The notes beneath the pieces are model-generated. The model did not search any database and was not told the DNA's origin. It saw only the letters and a list, made by a program, of their open reading frames with translations. The position numbers were made by a program, and so were the translations under genes. Source: CAVVPY01 sp963750295 (GTDB lineage Bacteria > Actinomycetota > Actinomycetes > Mycobacteriales > Jatrophihabitantaceae). Taken from it: a DNA stretch of 64,000 nt. How positions within the stretch are numbered: position 1 is the stretch's first letter; each line of letters opens with the position of its first letter. The stretch lies in contig CAVVPY010000001.1 in assembly GCA_963750295.1 (NCBI GenBank), positions 2,356,001 through 2,420,000 of the forward strand, in the 5' to 3' direction. Positions 43,492-53,109 of this stretch are shown piece by piece.

Positions 43492-44259
43492 ATGCCGGCG
43501 ATCTGGACCGAGACGAGCGGCGAAGGCCCGCCCGCGTTTGTCTTCCTGCACGGCTTGAACGGGAACGCAGGAGTGTGGGCTGGCGTTGAGGCGGCCTCGG
43601 CCAAGCTCGGTCCCGGTAGCCGCGTCTACCTCGACATGCCGGGCCACGGCCGGTCGGGCCCGCTGCCGCAGTACTCGCTCGGCGCCGTCGCGTCAGCGGT
43701 CGCCGGTGCGCTCTCCTTCGTTCCCGACCCGGTGGTACTGGTCGGTCACTCGATGGGCGGAGCGGTTGCGCTAGCACTGGCCAGCGGCTGGTTCGGCGTT
43801 CCGGTACGAGCCGTTTTCGGAATCGGCATCAAGACCGAATGGTCCGATGCCGAACGCGCGCACGCCGCCGGGTTCTCGGCCAAACGGCGGCGTCCATTCG
43901 AGACTCGTGATGCGGCCGAGGCGTTCCTGTTCAAGGCCGCCGGGCTCACAAGTCGCGACCACCTCGAGGTGTTCCGGCGCGTGGGCGTCGACGAGCAAGA
44001 CGCGTTCTACATCACCGCGGAGCCCGCCGCGGCGTCGCTCGCGACGACGTGGCAGAACTCGGTGTTCGACGCCGTCCGCGTGCCGTTTCGGCTCTCCCGA
44101 GGCAGCGCGGACGCGATGGTGCCGACCGAGCACATGCTTCGCCATGATCCGGACGGTGTCGAGTTCGTCGCCGCTGGCCATAACGCACACGTCGACGACC
44201 CGGATCAGGTCATCGCGGCGATCGCTGCGTTCGCCACCTCCCTTCAGGACGGGATCTGA
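43492..44259 (+). CDS. Alpha/beta-hydrolase family protein
   Basis: A 255-residue alpha/beta hydrolase. It shows PAFVFLHGLNGNAGVWAGVE with the HG oxyanion region near residue 18, YLDMPGHGRSGPLPQYSLGA, and the nucleophile elbow VVLVGHSMGGAVALALASG near residue 84. A late Asp (SADAMVP) and His (AGHNAHVDDPD) complete a plausible triad. ATG 43492 fits the family N-terminus; the frame opens earlier at 43393. Substrate unknown. Confidence 0.88.
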   Translation: MPAIWTETSGEGPPAFVFLHGLNGNAGVWAGVEAASAKLGPGSRVYLDMPGHGRSGPLPQYSLGAVASAVAGALSFVPDPVVLVGHSMGGAVALALASGWFGVPVRAVFGIGIKTEWSDAERAHAAGFSAKRRRPFETRDAAEAFLFKAAGLTSRDHLEVFRRVGVDEQDAFYITAEPAAASLATTWQNSVFDAVRVPFRLSRGSADAMVPTEHMLRHDPDGVEFVAAGHNAHVDDPDQVIAAIAAFATSLQDGI

Positions 44260-44380
44260 GGCCAGGATCGCCTTTCGGTCCATACAGCGCCCCGAGACGA
44301 TTTGTGGAGGCGACGGCGCTCATCACCTCGCAAGATGTCCGGCCGACCCAAGTCCGAGACGCACGAAGCGCCCTGAGCAA

Positions 44381-45313
44381 CTATGCGAGTAGACGGTTCT
44401 CCTGTGCCTCGGTCAGACCAGCGCGCAGCGCCGGGTAGCCGCGTTCGCGGTCCCACGCCCGAGTGTCCGCCACCGTCTCGGAAAGCGGTGTCTGCGGCAT
44501 ACCGATTGCGTGGGCCGCCGCGCCGCTGATCCGGAACATCACGTCCCATGACGGGTCGGGCAGCAGTAGCGGAAAGTCCAGGTCGCCATCCGGGACGGCC
44601 ACCAGTTCGACATCCCCGCATGCAGTGATCAGCTCGCGCAGTGTGACGGCCGGCGTGGGGCCTACCGCGTTGTACGCGCCAGGCAGCTCATTCTCGACCA
44701 GCACCACCACGAGGCGGGCGACGTCGCGAACGTCCACGACCTGGATGGGCCGATCAAAGCGACCCGGGACCGGGACGCGTCCGCCGCGTGCAGCGCGCCG
44801 CACCCAGTAGGTGAAACGATCACTGGGATCATGCGGGCCGACAATGTAACCAGGCCGCACGATCGCCGCCCGGGTGCCGAAATGAGCGAGCACGTCGTCC
44901 TCGCAGGCGACCTTCAGCGGACCGTACGTGTCATCGTCGATGTCCTCCGATTCCCGGTAAGGGGGTAGCCGGGGACTTGTCTCGGTGATCTCCCCGGTTG
45001 CCGCCTCACGGTCGTAGATCAAGCCAGTTGAGATGAACACGTAGCGCTCCGCATGACCACGCAGTGCCGCGATCGCCTCGGTGACATGGCGGGGCACGTA
45101 GGCGCTCACGTCCACCACGGCGCCCCACTCACGATCGTCGATGGCGGTGTAGTCACCCGTGGCCCGGTCACCCACTAGCCGTTCGACCGCGGGAAACAGT
45201 TCAGCGCCGGTCTTGCCTCGTGTGAACAACGTCGGGGTGTGTCCGTGCTCGAGCAGATCCGTCACGATCGCGCGACCCAAGAAAGCGGTGCCACCGAGCA
45301 CAAGGACGTGCAT
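44381..45313 (-). CDS. NAD-dependent epimerase/dehydratase family protein
   Basis: An extended-SDR protein of 310 residues. The Rossmann motif is HVLVLGGTAFLGRAIVTDLL at the very start, fixing ATG 45313 rather than the longer frame to 45487. ERYVFISTGLIYDREAATGE and YRESEDIDDDTYGPLKVACE follow, the latter with the YxxxK pair. The C-terminal part contains DRPIQVVDVRDVARLVVVLV and GAYNAVGPTPAVTLREL, typical of atypical SDR reductases. Substrate unknown. Confidence 0.9.
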   Translation of the reverse strand: MHVLVLGGTAFLGRAIVTDLLEHGHTPTLFTRGKTGAELFPAVERLVGDRATGDYTAIDDREWGAVVDVSAYVPRHVTEAIAALRGHAERYVFISTGLIYDREAATGEITETSPRLPPYRESEDIDDDTYGPLKVACEDDVLAHFGTRAAIVRPGYIVGPHDPSDRFTYWVRRAARGGRVPVPGRFDRPIQVVDVRDVARLVVVLVENELPGAYNAVGPTPAVTLRELITACGDVELVAVPDGDLDFPLLLPDPSWDVMFRISGAAAHAIGMPQTPLSETVADTRAWDRERGYPALRAGLTEAQENRLLA

Positions 45314-45473
45314 AGACACAAGGTAGGCGTTCGATGAGCACGCCGCCGAACCAGCATGCTGCGTCGTCGCCAGACCTGATCGGAACGACCCGTCTGCCCA
45401 ATGACCGGAGGGCCCATAGTCGGCACTACCCGAACAGGACACCGACAGCGCTGCACCGTGCGATGCTGGACAA

Positions 45474-45710
45474 ATGGTGTTCAACATGAATGTCGGCGGC
45501 GGGCAGTCGATCTTCGCTCAGTCCTCCGCGCGGGTGAACGAACTCGATGCAGAGTTGCGCGACAAGCACACCGGCAAACCTGCTGAGGACATCAAGCACC
45601 TCGCCCTCCTCGCGCTTCGGCGAATCGGCGTCAGCCTGTCTGACGCGGAACTGGTCGCGTATGCGGACGCGGTCTCCCGCGGCGAGAAGTTTCAGTTCCA
45701 CCTCAGCTGA
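45474..45710 (+). CDS. Small conserved-looking protein, unknown function
   Basis: A 78-residue protein from ATG 45474. After a short N-terminus (VFNMNVGGGQSIFAQ) it is mainly helical and charged (ARVNELDAELRDKHTGKPAE, then HLALLALRRIGVSLSDAELV). Amino-acid composition is normal for coding DNA, unlike the other frames. No family recognised. Confidence 0.6.
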   Translation: MVFNMNVGGGQSIFAQSSARVNELDAELRDKHTGKPAEDIKHLALLALRRIGVSLSDAELVAYADAVSRGEKFQFHLS

Positions 45711-45815
45711 CACACGCTCACGTGGTGAAGCCTGGCTCGTCGGTAGGGTCTTGCAACCCAGCGCGTGCGGTAATGGCAGGAGGGCGGTAATCGGCTGGGC
45801 CTCACACGGAGGGGT

Positions 45816-46070
45816 ATGGCCCGCATCATTTCCGACGGGGCGACCATCTGTTATCTGCAGGACGTACCTGTTCACCCCGATGTGCGCCGGAACGGCATCG
45901 GTCGGGAGCTTGTGAGCACCGCTCTCGAGCCGTACGCCGCGGTCCGGCAAAAGGTGCTCCTCACTGACAACGAGCCGTCGCAGCAAGCCTTCTATGAAAG
46001 TTTGGGGTATTACGAGGTCCACGACTTCGGCGACGGATCGCTCCGCGCGTTCGTCCGCTTCGACCGGTAG
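45816..46070 (+). pseudogene. 5'-truncated GNAT acetyltransferase
   Basis: An 84-codon frame containing only the C-terminal half of a GNAT domain: YLQDVPVHPDVRRNGIGREL carries the acetyl-CoA loop (RRNGIG), then AVRQKVLLTDNEPSQQAFYE and SLGYYEVHDFGDGSLRAFVR. The first two strands and helices that normally precede are absent, and no matching sequence is found in the 105 bp upstream. GGAGG abuts the ATG, so a short protein might still be made, but an active acetyltransferase is unlikely. Confidence 0.55.
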
Positions 46071-46279
46071 ACGATCGCCGATCGGGGGCAGCGTGCGCCG
46101 TGGGCGCCATGCGCGTACCCGTCGATCTGCGCGCTGGGTCGCGGAGTGGGCAGCGCTCAGCTGAGTCGTTCTCGGCCACGCTGACAGCGATCAACCAGGC
46201 GGACGTGTCGACGTCCCGCCCGATGTGATGATCTTGTGGCCTGGCGAGGGGCTCCCCTGTCCCGACCTTTCGCGGCTCG

Positions 46280-47119
46280 TCACTTCGACCCTGCCGCCAC
46301 CAGGGTTGCGGTGATGGGTTCGAGTTCGTCGACCAGTTCGGCGAGCTCGGCGGGAGAGAGGGCCTCGTACGGCGCGGCGGCGAGGTCGTCGGTCAGGGTT
46401 TCGATGCGCTGCGTGGTCTCGCGGCCGGCTTCGGTGAGCCGGCCGTCGGTGTCGACGAGCCCGCGCTCACGCAAGCCGTCCATGACCGCGGCCAGCTGCC
46501 GTTTCGGCAGGTGATGGATGCGCCCGAACGACTCCGGCGGGTCGACGCCGTGCGCCAACGCCCAGAGCATGTGGGCCTCGGTGCCCCCTATGCGTGCGCC
46601 GACGAGAGCGGCGACGTGCCCGTCACCGCGGTGCTCGCGCAGCATGGTCGCGGAGTGCCACAGCCGCGTGACTGGGTCGCTCGGCACCGGAAGCGTACGC
46701 ATCCCGGCGAACATCACCCGACCTTCGGTCAGCGCGCTCAACGCGGCTTCGGTCGTTAGGTCGGCGGCACGCACCAGGCCCGGGGACTCAGCCAGGTCCT
46801 CGCCCAGGATCCGCCGGAGCGAGGCCGCGCTGCCCCGCTCTCGCGCGGCGACGGACGCCTCGGGCGGGATCGTCTCCCACGCGCTCGGGATGTGCCGCGC
46901 GGCCTCCCCGTCGGCGAAGCTGTAGAAGGCCGCGTGCACGACCTGCGCCGGCACCCGCCCCAGCGGCGCGGCACGGCTGGCGAAGTAGCCGTCCCAGTAC
47001 GTGCGGTGGCCCAGCGCGGCCAGCTCCTCGTTGCACTCGTCAGCGAAGAAGGTGACCAGGCAGATCGGCTCAAGCAGCTCGAACATGCGACGGGCGATGG
47101 AGGCCATGACCGACATCAT
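46280..47119 (-). CDS. SCO6745-type protein, HTH-containing
   Basis: A 279-residue protein resembling the SCO6745 family of actinobacteria. It starts near ASIARRMFELLEPICLVTFF; YWDGYFASRAAPLGRVPAQV and LPVPSDPVTRLWHSATMLRE follow. The last 90 residues contain HHLPKRQLAAVMDGLRERGL and VDTDGRLTEAGRETTQRIET, a MarR-like winged helix. Start ATG 47119 has GAGGTGGGC immediately upstream; the frame is open to 47329 but non-coding there. Function is not established for the family. Confidence 0.82.
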   Translation of the reverse strand: MMSVMASIARRMFELLEPICLVTFFADECNEELAALGHRTYWDGYFASRAAPLGRVPAQVVHAAFYSFADGEAARHIPSAWETIPPEASVAARERGSAASLRRILGEDLAESPGLVRAADLTTEAALSALTEGRVMFAGMRTLPVPSDPVTRLWHSATMLREHRGDGHVAALVGARIGGTEAHMLWALAHGVDPPESFGRIHHLPKRQLAAVMDGLRERGLVDTDGRLTEAGRETTQRIETLTDDLAAAPYEALSPAELAELVDELEPITATLVAAGSK

Positions 47120-47202
47120 GCCCACCTCGGTCACTGCCGTTCTCGTCCTGATCGCGTTCCGCTTCTGGCGTCGTGACTTGCGCCCTGCGACGGCCCCTGG
47201 CT

Positions 47203-49057
47203 TCACCTGAGTCGGTAGCCGACGCCGCGGACAGTCTCGATGCGGTCGGCAACGGCGCCCAGTTTCCTCCGGAGGCTGCGAATCACGACGTCGACCGTGT
47301 TGCTGCCACCGTCGTAACTCGTGCCCCATACCTCGCGCAGTAGGTCGGCGCGCGACACCGGCGCCGCAGGGTGGGCGGCGAGCGCGTTCAGCACGCCGAA
47401 TTCGAGCGGCGACAGCTGGATGCGAGCGCCACCGAGATCGACGCTGCGGTCGCGCTCATCGAGGAATGGCTGATCGACTCTCGCCGAGCTCGGCCGCGGC
47501 GATGCGGTTGAGCCACCCGTCGACGGAGTCCGGTCCGAAGTCGAGCACCGCGAGATGGAACGGTTCGCCGCCGACCTCGATGGGTTCGTCGAAGGGACGG
47601 AAGCCGAGCGTGCGCAGCGCGTCGAGGAAGGGCCGGGGGTCGCGGACGCCGAGGTAGAGCCGACCCAGGTGTGGCCGCAGGCGGAAGTAGTCACGCTTGA
47701 CATCGAGCAACGCCGCGGCCTGCACACCGCTCGGACCCTCGCCCGTGCCGGCGGCGAGCCAGCGCCGGTGGGTGAGAGTCCGCTGGCCGGGAGGCAGCGG
47801 GTCACGCGCGGCGTGCCGCGACCAAGCTGCGACGACTGGGTCGGCTCGCTCGAGAGAGGGCGGGATGTCTCGCCACTCGGCGACGATCGAACACCCGACG
47901 ACGGCTCCGGTCCGGTCGCGCACCGAACGGACCGCGTCAGGACGAAGGCGCAACCACGCGTCCAACACCGAGGCGCCCTCCGGTGTCTCGAATTCGTGCC
48001 ACAACGCTCGCAGAGCTTCGGCGTCCTCCTCCCGCGACCTCTCGACACTGAAGGCATGGGCAGTCGCGGGGAACATCGCCTCGCGGACGAACGGGTTGTC
48101 GATGAGGAAGAGGAGGTCCGCGGTGAATCGGTGGAGGTCACTCGCGCCCGCCCGCCGTGTCTCGTTCTGGAGATGGCGCCACGCGGCCGAGCGCAGTTCG
48201 CGGAACCGCTCAGGTTCGAGGGCGCGTAGCCGGGCGGAGACTGCGGCTTGCACCGCATCGTGCAGCCGCAACCCTTCCGATGTTTCGTCTACGAAGCTGA
48301 GCGCCCCGAGTCTGCTCCATCGCGTCGTCTGCGTCTGGCACGCCATTGCCTCGAGGACACCTCTCGTCACTCGGCGAGGCACCGATGCAGCGTCGAGGAG
48401 TCGGCGACCCTCGTCATCGAGGCCGGCGCGAAACGCGGTCGCCAGCGCGGCGACCACACGCGGCCCGACCTCGTCGATCGGCATGTGGGCGACGTCTGCC
48501 TCCGCGGCGAGCCGAAGCGACAGAGGGTGGCCGCGCGCGATTCGGCAAATCATGTCAGCGTGGTCTTCCGCCACATCCGCGTCGGCGAGAAAGGCTTGCG
48601 CGGCCTCATCGGTCAACCCGACGAGCGGGAGGATCTCGAGCCCGCCCACTCGACCCCTCTCGGTCGACCATTCGAGCATCGGAGCGTCGCGCCCGGCGAT
48701 GACGAAGCGCAGTTCCGTCGACAACGACGGAACCAGTTCGTGCCGCAACCAGGGATCGGCGATGCGGAACATCTCATAGGTGTCGACGAGCACGACGCCA
48801 GCGCTTCCTGGCTGCCAGCCCGCCGCGTCGAGCGCCGCGCGGAAGCTCGACTCCGTCGGATCGATGGCCGCGCAGTCGATCCGCCACACCTGAGTTCCGG
48901 ACTTTCGCACGCCGCTCGCGAAGGCGTTGAGCAGTGCCGACTTGCCGATGCCCGCGACGCCGTAGACGAACGCCACACGCGGCCCGTTCGCGTCGAGGAC
49001 GCGCTGAAGGGACGCGAGCTCGCGCTCCCGTCCCTTCAGCGTGACGCCGTCGCTCAT
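47203..49057 (-). pseudogene. Frameshifted AAA-ATPase/winged-helix regulator
   Basis: A regulator of about 617 residues once repaired. The N-terminal P-loop is VAFVYGVAGIGKSALLNAFA near residue 28, with a Walker-B-like VVLVDTYEMFRIAD. A helical middle and a GNAT-like region (YLGVRDPRPFLDALRTLGFR) follow. The frame ends early at GESRSAIPR, but one base removed near 47479 continues it as VDQPFLDERDRSVDLGGARI and a complete OmpR-type winged helix (SRADLLREVWGTSYDGGSNT, then ETVRGVGYRLR). The gene length has exactly one base too many. It is 20 bp after a YdhR-like gene. Real lesion or sequence error cannot be told here. Confidence 0.82.
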
Positions 49058-49076
49058 CGCGACAAGCGTGCCAGCC

Positions 49077-49397
49077 TCAGACGCCCGCGGGCTGCGCCAA
49101 CCCACGGGTGACACGGGTAGGCCCGTCGAGTACGCCGAAGCGACGGACCGAGATGTTCACGAGACCGGGTGTCGCGCCGACTCCGGCGAACAGGTCCGAC
49201 TGGAGGTAGTCGTCGACGGCCTTCTCGGACTCGAACGTGTACACGCCGCCGAAGATCCCCTCGGCGCGGTCGGCGAGCCACACCTTCGAAGCGAGTCCCG
49301 GGACCGCGGCGAAGGCAGGAGCGAGCTCGTCGCACGAGCTCGCGAATTCCTCCTCGGAGAGTCCGTCAAGGTTGAAGTTCACGATCAGGATCTGCAT
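49077..49397 (-). CDS. YdhR-type putative monooxygenase
   Basis: A 106-residue ferredoxin-like-fold protein of the YdhR/mono-oxygenase type. MQILIVNFNLDGLSEEEFAS begins it, with SSCDELAPAFAAVPGLASKV and WLADRAEGIFGGVYTFESEK in the middle. AAGGAGG lies before ATG 49397; the longer frame to 49505 is not coding. It precedes the AAA/winged-helix regulator by 20 bp and is probably cotranscribed with it. Confidence 0.85.
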   Translation of the reverse strand: MQILIVNFNLDGLSEEEFASSCDELAPAFAAVPGLASKVWLADRAEGIFGGVYTFESEKAVDDYLQSDLFAGVGATPGLVNISVRRFGVLDGPTRVTRGLAQPAGV

Positions 49398-49640
49398 AGC
49401 GACCTCCTTGGTCCGGGCCGGCGGCCCACAAGACGACGATGACGCGCCGCCGAGCTGCGCAGATGAGGACTCGATGAGAATTGGGCTTGCGTGCTCAGGC
49501 CTCAAGCGACCCCGCTGTCATCGAGTTCGACCTGCCGTCCGACGGCGGACGCGGCACCGATCTGCGTCGGACATTGGTTGTCGACGACCCGCCCCCGGAC
49601 GATGCGCTGGTCGTTCACATGAGGAAGTGGCTAGCCTGCG

Positions 49641-50006
49641 GTGGTGAAGATCCACCACGTCCAGGTTTCCTGTCCGTCAGGCGGCGAAGATCAGGCACGC
49701 CATTTCTACATGGACGGGCTCGGTTTCACAGAGATTGCGAAGCCAACCGAACTCGGCACCCGTGGAGGAGTCTGGTTCCAGCACAAACGGGGCGCTGAGA
49801 TTCATCTCGGCATCGAGGATCCTGTCCCCGGCCGCAAGGCGCATCCGGCTATCGAAGTTGACACGACTGCGGAACTCGAACGAGTCGGCGCTCACCTCGA
49901 ATCGATCGGCTACAACGTCGACTGGTCGCAGCGCTGCAACGCGGAACGGGTCGAGCGGTTTCATACCCACGACCCGTTCGGAAACCGGATCGAGGTGGTG
50001 CACTGA
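49641..50006 (+). CDS. VOC family protein upstream of MalT-like regulator
   Basis: A 121-residue VOC protein. IHHVQVSCPSGGEDQARHFY opens it, EIHLGIEDPVPGRKAHPAIE begins the second half, and FHTHDPFGNRIEVVH ends it with the metal-site pattern. It starts at GTG 49641. Its TGA is immediately followed by the GTG start of the MalT-like regulator, so the two are coupled and the regulator may sense or control the same compound. Confidence 0.87.
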   Translation: MVKIHHVQVSCPSGGEDQARHFYMDGLGFTEIAKPTELGTRGGVWFQHKRGAEIHLGIEDPVPGRKAHPAIEVDTTAELERVGAHLESIGYNVDWSQRCNAERVERFHTHDPFGNRIEVVH

Positions 50007-52724
50007 GTGGCTGGTCCGCTTCTGAGCAGCAAGTACCGGTTGCCGGTAGAGCGCGCCGGCGCGATCACCCGCCAACGGCTGATCGATCGGCTCGACGCCG
50101 CGATTCGGGTGCCCCTCACCGTTGTGTCTTCGCCGGCTGGTTTCGGCAAGACGACCCTGATCAGCGGTTGGCTGGCGTCGGCACGCTCGGGTGGCTCAAC
50201 CGCGGCCTGGCTGTCGCTCGATCACCGGGACAACGATCCGGCGCTGTTCTGGACCTACCTGGTGACGGCGATGCGCGCGGCCGTGCCCGATCTGGGCGAG
50301 GCCGCGTTGGCCTTGTTCGCCTCGTCGGCCGCACCGACCGATGCCGCCCTCACGACGCTGCTCAACGAGATCGAGACGCTCCCCAACGAGCTCGTGCTGG
50401 CGCTCGACGACTACCACGTCATCGAGTCGTCGGAGGTGCACCAGGGAATGACCTTCGTCCTCGAGCATCAGCCGCCGCAACTGCATCTGATCATCGTTAC
50501 CCGGGTCGACCCGCCGCTGCCGCTGGCTCAACTACGGGCCCGCGGTCAGCTGGTCGAAGTGCGGGCCAACGACCTGCGGTTCACGTCCGACGAAACGTCG
50601 GATTACCTTCTCCACTCGATGGACCTGCGGTTGAGCGGCGACGACGTCGCTGCCCTCGAGGGACGAACCGAAGGCTGGATCGCGGCCCTGCAACTGGCCG
50701 CCTTGTCACTGCAGGGCCGGACGGACGCCAGCGCGTTCATCGCCGGATTCGCCGGCGACGACCAGTACATCGTTGATTACCTCGCTGAAGAGGTGCTCAG
50801 CCGCCAACCCGCGGACGTCCGCGACTTCCTGCTCGAGACGTCAATTCTCGAGCGCCTCACCGGCCCGCTCTGCGACGCGGTCACAGAGCGGCGCGCCGGC
50901 AAGGACACGCTGGTCGCGCTCGAGCGGGCGAACCTCTTCCTCGTTCCGCTCGATGACCGGCGGCGGTGGTATCGCTACCACCACCTCTTCGCCGATGTGC
51001 TGCAGGCGCACCTGCTCGACGAGCGCCCAGACGAGGTCGCTGAGCTGCACCGCCGCGCCAGCGCTTGGTTCGAGGCCAACGACGACACGCTGTCGGCGAT
51101 CAGCCACGCGCTGGCCGGCAGCGATACCGGTCGGGCCGCAGACCTCATGGAACTGGCCATGCCCAGAATGCGACGCGAACGGCGCGAAGCCGATCTGGCC
51201 CGCTGGATGCGAGCCCTGCCCGACGAACTTGTGCGGACCCGTCCGGTGCTTGCCGTCGCCTTCGTCGGAGCGTTGGTCCAAGGCGCGAAGTTCGGCACCG
51301 TCGCCGAACGGCTCGACCAGGTCGAGGCGTTGGTGCGCTCGGCCGACGGCGCCTGGCCCGAGCGTCCCCCAGCGCATGTGGTCGTAGCGGATCAGGACCA
51401 TTACCGCGCGCTGCCGGCCCACGTGGCGATGTACCGGGCCGCCCTGGCGCTCGCGAACGGTGACCTCGACGGCACCATTGCGCACGCCCGGCACGCCCTG
51501 GGCGTGGCGCCGCCGGACGACCCGCTGGCTCGGGCGGCGGCGGGGGCGCTCGCTGGCCTCGCGTCGTGGAGTGCCGGTGACCTTGCGGGCGCGTACGACG
51601 CCTACACCGAGTCGGTGGTCGGGCTGACCAGTGCCGGATTTCGCGCCGACGTGCTCGGGTGCACCATCACCCTCGGCGATCTTCAGCGCACCCAGGGCCA
51701 GCTCGGGGCAGCGCTGCGCACGTACCGGCAGGCGCTCGAGCTGGCGGCCTCGGAGCCCGGCGCCGGACCGCTACGCGGCACGGCCGACATGCAGGTCGGA
51801 ATCGCCGGTGTGCTACTCGAGCGCGACGATCTCGCCGGCGCGCAGGAGTGCCTGGGGATCAGCCGGCAGCTCGGTGAGCCGAACGGTCTGCCCCAGAATG
51901 CGTACCGATGGCGGGTCGTCTCGGCGCGGCTGCGAACAGCCGAAGGCGATCTCGACGGTGCGCTTGCTGTGCTCGACGAGGCCGAGCGCGTGTACGACGG
52001 CGACTTCTCCCCCGACGTCGCTCCGGTCGCGGCGACGCGAGCGCGGTTGTGGATCCGCCGCGGCGAGCTCGCCCTCGCGCGGCAGTGGGCACAGGGCCGT
52101 CAGCTCAGTCGGGACGACGGTGCGTCCTATGCGCGCGAATACGAACACCTGACGCTGGCGCGACTGCTGATCGCCGAATACAACCGCGATGGCGGAGACA
52201 TCGAGGGCGCCCTCGGCCTGCTTGATCGGCTGCTCAGCGCGGCTGAAGACGGTGGACGGACGGCCAGCGTCATCGAGGCGCTGGTGCTGCGGGCGATCGC
52301 CCTGAGCGCTGCAGGCGCTGCGCCAGCGGCCTTGGCATCGCTGCGTCGAGCGGTCACCCTGGCCGAGCCCGAAGGCTACATACGCCTGTTCGCCGACGAG
52401 GGCCCGGCACTCACGGCGCTGCTCACGACATTGCGACGGCAGCCGTCGGCCCCGGGCTATGTCAACCGGCTCATCGCGGCGACCACCGCGACCGCGGCTT
52501 CGACCAGCGCCTCGCAACCGCTGGTCGAGCCGCTGAGCGCGCGTGAACTCGAAGTGCTGCGACTGCTGGGCGGCGACCTCGGCGGCCCGGAGATCGCCCG
52601 CCACCTGTCCGTCTCGCTCAACACGGTCCGGACGCACACCAAGAGCATCTACTCGAAGCTGGGAACGACCAGCCGCCGCGCCGCCGTCCGCCGGGCCCGT
52701 GAACTCAACCTGATCCCGGGCTGA
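50007..52724 (+). CDS. MalT-like LuxR-family (LAL) ATP-dependent regulator
   Basis: A large signal-transducing activator of 905 residues. The P-loop VVSSPAGFGKTTLISGWLA is near residue 38 and a Walker B-like ELVLALDDYHVIESSE near residue 130. A winged-helix segment with RRRWYRYHHLFADVLQAHLL near residue 315 and a long TPR-like helical region (440-800) follow. The C-terminal LuxR helix-turn-helix is LSARELEVLRLLGGDLGGPE, then VSLNTVRTHTKSIYSKLGTT. Start GTG directly follows the VOC stop. An 18-bp palindrome just downstream precedes the small protein and DUF4386 genes, its likely targets. Confidence 0.93.
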   Translation: MAGPLLSSKYRLPVERAGAITRQRLIDRLDAAIRVPLTVVSSPAGFGKTTLISGWLASARSGGSTAAWLSLDHRDNDPALFWTYLVTAMRAAVPDLGEAALALFASSAAPTDAALTTLLNEIETLPNELVLALDDYHVIESSEVHQGMTFVLEHQPPQLHLIIVTRVDPPLPLAQLRARGQLVEVRANDLRFTSDETSDYLLHSMDLRLSGDDVAALEGRTEGWIAALQLAALSLQGRTDASAFIAGFAGDDQYIVDYLAEEVLSRQPADVRDFLLETSILERLTGPLCDAVTERRAGKDTLVALERANLFLVPLDDRRRWYRYHHLFADVLQAHLLDERPDEVAELHRRASAWFEANDDTLSAISHALAGSDTGRAADLMELAMPRMRRERREADLARWMRALPDELVRTRPVLAVAFVGALVQGAKFGTVAERLDQVEALVRSADGAWPERPPAHVVVADQDHYRALPAHVAMYRAALALANGDLDGTIAHARHALGVAPPDDPLARAAAGALAGLASWSAGDLAGAYDAYTESVVGLTSAGFRADVLGCTITLGDLQRTQGQLGAALRTYRQALELAASEPGAGPLRGTADMQVGIAGVLLERDDLAGAQECLGISRQLGEPNGLPQNAYRWRVVSARLRTAEGDLDGALAVLDEAERVYDGDFSPDVAPVAATRARLWIRRGELALARQWAQGRQLSRDDGASYAREYEHLTLARLLIAEYNRDGGDIEGALGLLDRLLSAAEDGGRTASVIEALVLRAIALSAAGAAPAALASLRRAVTLAEPEGYIRLFADEGPALTALLTTLRRQPSAPGYVNRLIAATTATAASTSASQPLVEPLSARELEVLRLLGGDLGGPEIARHLSVSLNTVRTHTKSIYSKLGTTSRRAAVRRARELNLIPG

Positions 52725-52736
52725 CGCCTCCCCAGA

Positions 52737-52754
52737 ATCACCACATGTGGTGAT
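52737..52754. promoter_or_regulatory. Perfect 18-bp palindrome plus extra half-site
   Basis: ATCACCACATGTGGTGAT is a perfect palindrome 13 bp after the regulator stop; a third half-site TCACCACAT follows at 52761-52769. It lies about 70 bp upstream of the next gene. With no loop it is unlikely to be a terminator and fits a dimer-binding operator, probably for the LuxR-type regulator. Confidence 0.65.
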
Positions 52755-52822
52755 GACCGCTCACCACATCGACCGCCATCTTGCTGGTAGCCCAACCGGG
52801 CCCGAGCAAGGAGGCGAACAGC

Positions 52823-53068
52823 ATGAGCGAACAGACCGGGATCAACGAGCGCTACGAGATCCGCATCGCCGGGCACCTCGCTTCGCGCTGGGCGGCCACA
52901 TTCGAAGGCCTGACCCTCACTCGCCACGCCGACGGCACCACCGCTCTGGGCGGCCTTATCGCCGACCAGTCCGCCCTGCACGGACTGTTGCGCCGGCTGG
53001 GCGACCTCGGGCTGCCGATTCTCTCCGTCCGGACGGTCGCAGAGGACGACCGCACCGCCTGCACCTGA
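52823..53068 (+). CDS. Small protein between MalT-like regulator and DUF4386 gene
   Basis: An 81-residue protein starting MSEQTGINERYEIRIAGHLA; SRWAATFEGLTLTRHADGTT and ALGGLIADQSALHGLLRRLG follow. AAGGAGG lies nine bases before ATG 52823. The alternating strand pattern and a terminal helix resemble small beta-alpha proteins found beside such regulators in actinobacteria, but no function is known to me. It lies 41 bp upstream of the DUF4386 gene. Confidence 0.82.
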   Translation: MSEQTGINERYEIRIAGHLASRWAATFEGLTLTRHADGTTALGGLIADQSALHGLLRRLGDLGLPILSVRTVAEDDRTACT

Positions 53069-53109
53069 TCAGCCCATTCACTCGTCCACCATCGGAAAGG
53101 GAGCACGAC

